Positions 1-4,301 of a stretch of 6,661 nt of DNA are shown here, piece after piece; the first letter of the stretch is position 1; every line of letters starts with the position of its first letter. The notes beneath the pieces are model-generated. The model was not told the origin of the DNA and did no database searches. It saw only the letters and a list, made by a program, of their open reading frames with translations. The stretch comes from Acidobacteriota bacterium (lineage in GTDB: Bacteria > Acidobacteriota > Terriglobia > UBA7540). Both the position numbers and the translations under genes were made by a program. The DNA is taken from contig JAJYJL010000469.1 in NCBI GenBank assembly GCA_021789565.1, positions 1 through 6,661 of the forward strand, read 5' to 3'.

Positions 1-1
1 C

Positions 2-721
2 AACAACAGAATCCGGACAGTACTTCGGCTGTTTTTCCTCGCCGCTGTCCTGATGACGGTGGCCGTTGTTTCGGCCATCACCACCATAAAACTCACGGTC
101 CACGGCCGGCAGGAAACCTTGCCCAGCCTGGTCGGCATGCCGCTTGACCAGGCCCAGAATGTTGTCCGCGGAATGGGTCTGGACCTGGATGTTGAAGACA
201 GGCTTTACAGTGACAAAATCCCGGCCAACGCCGTGGTTTCGCAGATGCCTGCCGCGGGGACAAGTATCAAGGCGGAGCAGATCGTTCACGTGTTGTTAAG
301 CCTGGGACCGCAGAAGGTGAGCGTCCCGGACCTGGTGGGACGAAGCTTGCGCGCCGCACGCATTACTGCCGTTGAGCGCGGGCTGACCATCGGCAATGTC
401 GCATGGCTTTACTGGCCGACGGACCAGCCCGACCAGGTAGTGGCGCAGGACCCCCCGCCTGCCACGACCGACCTGCAGAGCCCTGCCGTCAACTTTCTTG
501 TTTCAAGCGGCCCCTTGCCGGTCGCTTACCTTTGCCCCAGCTTTATAGGGAAACCTATCGGCGTGGTGCAGGCTCAATTGCAACAGGCCGGATTTCAGAA
601 CATCCAGGTCACGCAGGTCCAGGCTCCCGGCAGCCAGCCGGGCGATATTCTCCAACAGGTGCCGCTCCCGGGAAGCAAGATCACTCCGGACACTGCGTTT
701 GGGTTCCAGGTGTCCCAATAA
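2..721 (+). CDS. Membrane-anchored protein with three PASTA domains (5'-truncated by window edge)
   Basis: The reading frame is open to the left edge, so the true start lies outside the window. The Met at 53 falls inside the hydrophobic helix and is unlikely to be the start. What is seen: a short basic stretch (NNRIRTVLR), one transmembrane helix (codons at about 20-90), then three consecutive repeats of about 65 residues. Each opens with a hydrophobic/Pro/Gly motif: LPSLVGMPL (from about 116), VPDLVGRSL (from about 320) and LCPSFIGKPI (from about 530). Each carries the family pattern of a central helix, a VV/IL-x-Q-x-P-x-xG-like segment (VVSQMPAAG, VVAQDPPPA, ILQQVPLPG) and a terminal beta strand. 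PASTA domains are known to bind peptidoglycan or muropeptides in PknB-type kinases and PBP2x. The topology suggests a cytoplasmic N-terminus with the repeats outside. It could be a stand-alone PASTA protein or the C-terminal half of a PASTA Ser/Thr kinase; the window cannot decide. It converges on the minus-strand gene ending at 821. Confidence 0.88.
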   Translation, partial: NNRIRTVLRLFFLAAVLMTVAVVSAITTIKLTVHGRQETLPSLVGMPLDQAQNVVRGMGLDLDVEDRLYSDKIPANAVVSQMPAAGTSIKAEQIVHVLLSLGPQKVSVPDLVGRSLRAARITAVERGLTIGNVAWLYWPTDQPDQVVAQDPPPATTDLQSPAVNFLVSSGPLPVAYLCPSFIGKPIGVVQAQLQQAGFQNIQVTQVQAPGSQPGDILQQVPLPGSKITPDTAFGFQVSQ

Positions 722-749
722 TCCATCCCTTTTTATCCACGCAATCGAA

Positions 750-802
750 GCTTTGGGGATGTTTCTCACAAAGCAAGGGCCTCACAGTGCGCAAGGCCCT
801 TG
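750..802. terminator. Paired hairpins in the convergent intergenic gap, possible bidirectional terminator
   Basis: Two adjacent stem-loops lie between the convergent stops at 721 and 821. The first pairs GCTTTG (750-755) with CAAAGC (769-774). The second is a perfect 8-bp stem, CAAGGGCC (774-781) with GGCCCTTG (795-802), around a 13-nt loop. The stems share base 774, so both cannot form completely at once. There is no good T-run on the plus side and only a weak one (CTTTG) on the minus side, so terminator function is inferred from position and stem strength. The likely beneficiary is the minus-strand gene 821-1408. Confidence 0.45.
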
Positions 803-820
803 ACCGGTAGCCCCGCACCA

Positions 821-1408
821 TTACAAACCGCGCTCGGACGTGTTCAGCTTCAGTGTGGCCATTTTCCCCTCAGCCTGACCGTATTGAATGCCCGTACGGA
901 TGGTTCCTTTCATCTCGTTGGCGTTCTTGCAGATCGCGTTGATATTCTGAGGATAGGTTGACATAGCCAGATAAGTTGGGTCTTCATGGGCACCCAGTTT
1001 TGCCAGTGCGATGTCCATCTGGTAGACCATTTCATGGGCTTTCGGCGTAGCTTTGCGGACAACGGTCTGTTGCCAGGGTTCAAGTCCGGATTTGATCTGG
1101 TCAAGGCGCACCAGATTCCTGCTAATCTCATTGATTGCGTCGCTGGCCCGCAGGAGCATTCCATCCTGTTGTTCCCATGGAGTTTGCTGCTCCTGGACCT
1201 GTAGCGGCGCAACTTCCCTTGTTGTCTTGGCGGCGAGCGTTTGTATTTGATTCAACAAATTCGTCGCTTCCTCGGATTGTTGCCGACTGCTGGCACTGGG
1301 TGTTATCACCCGCTGCCGGTACGTTCCTGCAGCCAGTACCGTCCCGACAGGCATCATGATTCCAACTAACAGTGCTAATCCCATTGTTCTTATCAAGTCT
1401 CGTCGCAT
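821..1408 (-). CDS. Secreted 195-aa protein of unrecognised family, paralog 1 of a tandem pair
   Basis: I do not recognise the family. The N-terminus is a standard signal peptide: MRR plus charged residues, a hydrophobic core (LALLVGIMM), and a probable signal peptidase site after LAA at residues 25-27. The mature part is polar and looks largely helical from about residue 45, rich in Gln, Glu, Lys and Leu. It has a single Cys (160), no CxxCH and no recognised catalytic motif. It aligns without gaps over its whole length to the neighbouring gene at 1537-2124. Conserved blocks include LLNQ (51-54), LQVQE (69-73), LVRLDQIK (99-106), PWQ (111-113), HEMVYQ (125-130), YPQNI (152-156), KNAN-x-M (161-166) and MA-x-LK-x-NT (183-190). 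The start is fixed by the Shine-Dalgarno at 1413-1420 and the signal peptide. The terminator at 1481-1514 separates it from the upstream paralog, so it probably has its own promoter, which I could not place convincingly. A periplasmic or extracellular structural or binding role is possible but is a guess. Confidence 0.85.
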   Translation of the reverse strand: MRRDLIRTMGLALLVGIMMPVGTVLAAGTYRQRVITPSASSRQQSEEATNLLNQIQTLAAKTTREVAPLQVQEQQTPWEQQDGMLLRASDAINEISRNLVRLDQIKSGLEPWQQTVVRKATPKAHEMVYQMDIALAKLGAHEDPTYLAMSTYPQNINAICKNANEMKGTIRTGIQYGQAEGKMATLKLNTSERGL

Positions 1409-1412
1409 CTTG

Positions 1413-1420
1413 TCTCCTTT
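1413..1420 (-). promoter_or_regulatory. Shine-Dalgarno for paralog 1
   Basis: On the minus strand AAAGGAGA ends four bases before the ATG at 1408. This is a strong ribosome binding site at usable spacing, and it supports the chosen start over the internal Met at residue 9. Confidence 0.75.
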
Positions 1421-1480
1421 ATCTATGAGTAATCTCCTGAGTTGTTCAATTCATCAGCCTTCTCTGCAGTGCATGCGAAA

Positions 1481-1514
1481 GCAAAAGGCCCCGCATTCAG
1501 CAGGGCCTTTTTGC
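1481..1514 (-). terminator. Rho-independent terminator after paralog 2 (possibly bidirectional)
   Basis: GCAAAAGGCCC (1481-1491) pairs with GGGCCTTTTTGC (1503-1514), an 11-bp stem with a single extra T and an 11-nt loop. It starts 22 bases downstream of the stop of the minus-strand gene 1537-2124. The stem is GC-rich at the loop end with an A/T-rich base, giving a T-run on either strand (CCTTTTGC on minus, CCTTTTTGC on plus). That is typical of an intrinsic terminator working in both directions. It would insulate the two paralogs from each other. Confidence 0.75.
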
Positions 1515-1536
1515 CCAGTTCGATTGAATTGGCAGG

Positions 1537-2124
1537 TTATGAGCGGGCACGCCCAGTGTTCTGCTTGAGTTCTGCCATCCTCTCACCGGCCGCCGCGTAT
1601 TGAGTGTACGTTCCGATGTCATTGACCATCTTGTTGGCGTTCTTGTAAATCATGCCAATGTTTTGTGGATACTGGGTCATCGCCAACGTGTAACGGTTCT
1701 CTCTCGCGTCACCTGTATGTATTGCTTCATCCGCCTGGTAAACCATCTCATGGAGTTCCGGTGTGATCGTGTTGAGAAGGTTCTTCTGCCAGGGATCCAA
1801 CTTGCCCTTGATCTGGTCAAGCCGCACGAGATCGCGACCAATGACGTCAATATCGCGCTTGGTCCTTGCAAGCTTGGCAGCTTGTGCCTGCCATACCAGT
1901 TGCATTTCCTGGACCTGCAATCGCGCAACTTCCTTCCTTACCCTGAAAGCGCGGTTCTGCATTTGATTCAATAGATTTGACGCCTCCTCGACGTCATACC
2001 AGTTGGCGTGGCTCGATGTCACGGCGGGCAGAGAGTGTATTGGAGCAGCCAATAGCATCTTTACAGGCATTAAGAACGTTAGTAATAGAGCAAGCCCGGT
2101 GATTGTTGCAAAGTTCCGACGCAT
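1537..2124 (-). CDS. Secreted 195-aa protein of unrecognised family, paralog 2 of a tandem pair
   Basis: The family is unrecognised. It has the same architecture and exactly the same length as the gene at 821-1408: a signal peptide (MRR, core LALLLTFLMP, probable cleavage after LAA at 25-27), a variable linker of about 15 residues, then a charged, helix-favouring mature domain. By hand count 91 of 195 positions are identical with no gap. Identity is lowest just after the signal peptide and at the last five residues. It is highest at LVRLDQIK (99-106), TP-x-x-HEMVYQ (121-130) and YPQNI/KNAN (152-164). The protein has no Cys at all, so the single Cys of paralog 1 is not a shared functional residue. 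The mature region is basic (many Arg/Lys). The start is supported by the near-perfect Shine-Dalgarno at 2128-2136. Base composition sampled by eye looks lower in GC than the homoserine dehydrogenase gene upstream. The role is unknown; secretion and duplication are the only firm statements. Confidence 0.87.
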   Translation of the reverse strand: MRRNFATITGLALLLTFLMPVKMLLAAPIHSLPAVTSSHANWYDVEEASNLLNQMQNRAFRVRKEVARLQVQEMQLVWQAQAAKLARTKRDIDVIGRDLVRLDQIKGKLDPWQKNLLNTITPELHEMVYQADEAIHTGDARENRYTLAMTQYPQNIGMIYKNANKMVNDIGTYTQYAAAGERMAELKQNTGRARS

Positions 2125-2127
2125 AAT

Positions 2128-2136
2128 ACCTCCTTA
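2128..2136 (-). promoter_or_regulatory. Near-consensus Shine-Dalgarno for paralog 2
   Basis: TAAGGAGGT on the minus strand ends three bases before the ATG at 2124. It matches the anti-Shine-Dalgarno consensus over its whole length, which fixes the start and suggests strong translation. Confidence 0.82.
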
Positions 2137-2153
2137 AGGCAAAGGTCAACGAG

Positions 2154-2172
2154 AGGCCTTATTTAAAGGCCT
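2154..2172. promoter_or_regulatory. Perfect inverted repeat upstream of paralog 2, candidate operator or leader hairpin
   Basis: AGGCCTT (2154-2160) and AAGGCCT (2166-2172) form a perfect 7-bp inverted repeat around an A/T-only centre, 29 bases upstream of the ATG at 2124. On the minus strand a possible sigma70-like promoter overlaps it: TTCAGG, a 17-base spacer, then TTAAAT, with the hexamer in the middle of the repeat. If that promoter is real the repeat would be an operator over the -10. If transcription starts further upstream, it would be a stem in the 5' leader. The inverted repeat is plain in the sequence; the promoter is weak and inferred. Confidence 0.35.
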
Positions 2173-2593
2173 TTCTTGTAGTCCCTGAAGCGTACAGTTA
2201 TTGAGATGCATCGGGAGGGGAAATCGTTACCTGCAAGGTTGCTTCGCTGTGCATAACGCAAGGCCTGGTCGATCGATGCATATGAAATCACTAAGTGGTT
2301 AATAGCTGCAGGAGTTCTTCAGAGAGCCCATCGAGGGTTCAATCGGAGGTTTTTTCTGGATTGGCGTTGTTTGCAGGCTGCTTCGCTAGTGGATATCCCG
2401 CGGGACGGCTTGTTGGGTTACGGCGTGCCTTTTAGTCAGACGAGAAGTTTGCCTGGACACGATTCCCCCATTGCCGGCGAAAAGTCAAGGAGCGGCTTAG
2501 CTCGAATGCCCTTTGCCCCCTCTATCTTCAGATGCGCATGTGAAGCGGTGCCGTTGCCTGAAACGGAAGGAAGAGTGGCAGTGGACGGTGAGC
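2173..2593. other. Gene-free stretch downstream of hom and upstream of paralog 2
   Basis: I see no supportable gene on either strand, no tRNA-like fold and no clear intrinsic terminator for the homoserine dehydrogenase gene. The only items noted are an 8-bp inverted repeat (ATGCATCG at 2206-2213, CGATGCAT at 2274-2281) and a short repeated GCTTCGCT (2241-2248 and 2380-2387), both compatible with chance. The minus-strand promoter of paralog 2 presumably lies at its left end. I looked for remnants of a third paralog (the LVRLDQIK or YPQNI blocks) and saw none. Confidence 0.5.
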
Positions 2594-3946
2594 CTACGGC
2601 AAGTCAACAAACGGAAGCAGCAGTGGGGGCTGCACAAGGAATGGAAGGCGTGCAATTTCGCGCAAAGCGCGCTTTATGCGAGCGTCCGCGGTAGGCTCGA
2701 GCGTCATCACGAACGGCAGGTGTTCCCTGGGCATGCCTGGTTCCTGAAGGACCGAATCGATGTTGATTCGATGCCGCCCGAGGGTTGCGCACACTCGTGC
2801 CAGGATGCCCGGCCGGTCGCGCACCACCAGGCGAAGATAGTAGCTGACAAGTTCACCGGTCGGCAGTCCAACTTTCTTCTTTTGCCACTCGGAGTATCCG
2901 AGCGGCGTGCTTCCCGCGCCGCCAGCCGTGATCAGGCGCGCAATTTCAACGACGTCAGACAGGACGGCGACGCCGGTCGGCTCGCCCCCGGCGCCGCGGC
3001 CGGTCAATGTGGTTGTTCCTCCCTTGTTTCCGATCAGCAGGATGCCGTTCGTGCTTCCCCGGACGCTGGCAAGCTGGGATGACTGCGGGATGATCATCGG
3101 CCGCACCTGGATTTCCAGGTTATTACGGCGCCGCTTGCGCACTGCGGCAATCAGCCGAATGGTTCGGCCCAGCCGGTGGACGTATGCAAAATCCACTTGT
3201 TCGATCCGGGTGATTCCTTCCACCGGAATCTCTTCCACCGGGACCGCCTGGCCGAAACAGACCATGGTGAGAATGCCAATCTTGTAGCGCGCGTCAAAGC
3301 CTTCCACGTCAAAGGTGGGGTCCGGCTCGGCGTAGCCCAGCTGCTGCGCTCCGGCAAGCGCCTCGGCAAACGAGACTCCGCGGTGCTCCATTTCCGTCAG
3401 AATGTAATTGGTGGTTCCGTTCAATATACCGTAGACTGCTGCAAAGCTTTCACCGGCAAGCCCGGAGCGGATGGCGTGCAGGATCGGAGTCCCGCCTGCC
3501 ACGCAGGCTTCAATACCAAGCTTGACGCCTTTTTCAAGGCTACGTTCCACTAGTTCCAGGCCGTGCTCGGCCACCAGTTGCTTGTTCGCCGTCACCAGGT
3601 GCTTGCCGGCGTTGACTGTGGTAAAGGCAATGGCCCGCGCGGTGGGCAGTTTCCCGACCAGCTCCACCACGATGTCCACTTCCGGATTACGGACCACTTC
3701 CTTCCAGTCGGAAGTGAGGGCGACCTTGCTCTTGATCCAGGAAAGGTCCTTATTGTGAATGCTGCGGGAGCAGATCATCTTGAGTTGAAGCCTGCAACCC
3801 AGCCGGCGCTCGATCTCCAGACGGTGTTCCTGCAGGACCTTGATGGTTCCCGTACCTACGGTCCCCACGCCGATGATCCCGAGCCCAACAGGTCTCGCCG
3901 CGCTCGCTGCCCGGGACTGCTTCTTTGTCTTTGGTGTGTCAGTCAT
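2594..3946 (-). CDS. hom: Homoserine dehydrogenase with C-terminal ACT domain
   Basis: This enzyme reduces L-aspartate 4-semialdehyde to L-homoserine with NAD(P)H, the branch point from lysine/DAP synthesis to threonine, methionine and isoleucine; it is cytoplasmic. At 450 aa it has the usual length of the monofunctional, ACT-bearing form, with no aspartokinase domain. Domains in order: a basic, disordered-looking lead (1-18); a Rossmann fold with G-x-G-x-x-G at 26-31 (GVGTVG); the TANK motif (119-122); and the catalytic domain with GILNGTTNYIL (173-183). The EPDP...D...FDARYK segment has E207, D213, D218 and K222, matching the known substrate-binding and catalytic acid/Lys positions of the family. 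A C-terminal ACT domain starts near 368 (YYLRLVVRDRPGILARV), consistent with allosteric feedback, classically by threonine. The ATG at 3946 places the Rossmann motif normally, but its Shine-Dalgarno is weak (only an AGG-like core). No threonine synthase or homoserine kinase gene is next to it here. Confidence 0.96.
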   Translation of the reverse strand: MTDTPKTKKQSRAASAARPVGLGIIGVGTVGTGTIKVLQEHRLEIERRLGCRLQLKMICSRSIHNKDLSWIKSKVALTSDWKEVVRNPEVDIVVELVGKLPTARAIAFTTVNAGKHLVTANKQLVAEHGLELVERSLEKGVKLGIEACVAGGTPILHAIRSGLAGESFAAVYGILNGTTNYILTEMEHRGVSFAEALAGAQQLGYAEPDPTFDVEGFDARYKIGILTMVCFGQAVPVEEIPVEGITRIEQVDFAYVHRLGRTIRLIAAVRKRRRNNLEIQVRPMIIPQSSQLASVRGSTNGILLIGNKGGTTTLTGRGAGGEPTGVAVLSDVVEIARLITAGGAGSTPLGYSEWQKKKVGLPTGELVSYYLRLVVRDRPGILARVCATLGRHRINIDSVLQEPGMPREHLPFVMTLEPTADARIKRALREIARLPFLVQPPLLLPFVDLP

Positions 3947-4034
3947 TCGCCTGTTCCAGAATAATCGACGGCGGCCCGAACCGGGCTGGTGCCGCTCTTT
4001 GGTGTCTGTCCTTTAAGGCTTTCGGCCCCGCAAG

Positions 4035-4132
4035 AGCCCCTGAAGGGGGCGGAAGACTTCAGTCCATGGCGCAAGCCATGGGAAATCAGAATCCGGCCGG
4101 TCCGCCCAGCCCCGAAGGGGCGAAAGAATTTC
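4035..4132 (+). repeat. Repeat copy A (plus orientation)
   Basis: The first unit has a GCCCC (4036-4040) / GGGGC (4046-4050) stem followed by GGAAGACTTCAG. The centre is a perfect 7-bp hairpin with a GCAA loop (4064-4081), followed by GGAAATCAG. The second unit has a GCCCC (4109-4113), GAA loop, GGGGC (4117-4121) stem followed by GAAAGAATTT. The two units are imperfect direct repeats of each other inside the copy. Confidence 0.7.
4064..4081. repeat. Perfect 7-bp hairpin with GCAA tetraloop inside copy A
   Basis: CCATGGC (4064-4070), GCAA (4071-4074), GCCATGG (4075-4081). GCAA belongs to the stable GNRA tetraloop class in RNA. The matching position in copy B retains only CGGC-ATGA-GCCG, because three bases of the right arm are missing there. 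Confidence 0.7.
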
Positions 4133-4140
4133 CATCGACT

Positions 4141-4239
4141 CTGCATTCTGTCGCCCCTGCCGGGGCTTACCGGAACCGGGCGCTATCCTGATTCCCGGCT
4201 CATGCCGTGGGCTAAATTCTCTCGCCCGCTCCGCGGGCT
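4141..4239 (-). repeat. Repeat copy B (minus orientation)
   Basis: Read on the minus strand from 4239, it opens with AGCCCGCGGAGCGGGCGAGA, whose stem GCCCGC/GCGGGC has a three-base loop (plus coordinates 4224-4238), then GAATTTAG. Next come the shortened CGGC-ATGA-GCCG arm and GGGAATCAG. It ends with a second unit whose GCCCC/GGGGC stem (plus coordinates 4153-4166) is followed by GACAGAAT. The stems differ in sequence from copy A yet still pair. Confidence 0.7.
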
Positions 4240-4301
4240 GAGCCTGAAACGCTGCTTGCGCTTTTCGTGTTTACATTTCTCGCAATCATGAAGAATCTAT
4301 C

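Larger units (their letters stand above)
4035..4239. repeat. Compact REP/BIME-like cluster: two inverted ~100-nt copies, four hairpin units
   Basis: Most of the intergenic space between the GH35 stop and the hom start is one composite repeat. A plus-strand copy (4035-4132) and a minus-strand copy (4239-4141) align along their length when one is reverse-complemented, so they sit tail to tail about eight bases apart. Each copy contains a REP-like unit at both ends, of the form AGCCC-loop-GGGCGAAAGAATTT with variation, and a middle section carrying a CCAYGGC...GCC arm and a GGGAAATCAG/GGGAATCAG block. The first 43 positions match at 30 (about 70%) without a gap. Palindromic units repeated in inverted orientation are characteristic of bacterial REP/BIME elements mobilised by REP-associated tyrosine transposases. 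The relation to that system is inferred, since no transposase gene is in the window. At the RNA level the structures may also terminate the GH35 transcript or protect its 3' end. Confidence 0.75.

Noticed and set aside
1409..1450. Promoter for paralog 1: TTGAAC, 18-base spacer, TAGATA on the minus strand
   Set aside because: The putative -10 abuts the Shine-Dalgarno, so transcription would start at or after the ribosome binding site, which is implausible.
2325..2355. GGGTTCAATC resembling a tRNA T-loop
   Set aside because: The flanking bases do not form a T-stem, and no acceptor or anticodon arm can be drawn around it.
2371..2694. Plus-strand 107-aa open frame in the gap downstream of hom
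   Set aside because: It begins at a TTG, runs 100 nt into the antisense of the hom 3' end, has no recognisable domain, and looks like a chance frame in GC-rich DNA.
2513..3082. Plus-strand 189-aa open frame opposite hom
   Set aside because: It is an antisense shadow of a well-supported homoserine dehydrogenase, with a Cys/His/Arg-rich translation typical of reversed coding strand.
3943..4146. Minus-strand 67-aa open frame whose TGA overlaps the hom ATG (ATGA), suggesting translational coupling
   Set aside because: It reads through repeat copy A and its hairpins. The composition is that of the repeat, not of a protein, and no Shine-Dalgarno supports its start.
4107..4240. Possible CRISPR array from repeated GCCCC/GGGGC hairpins
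   Set aside because: The units are imperfect, in both orientations, and not separated by regular unique spacers; a REP-type arrangement fits better.
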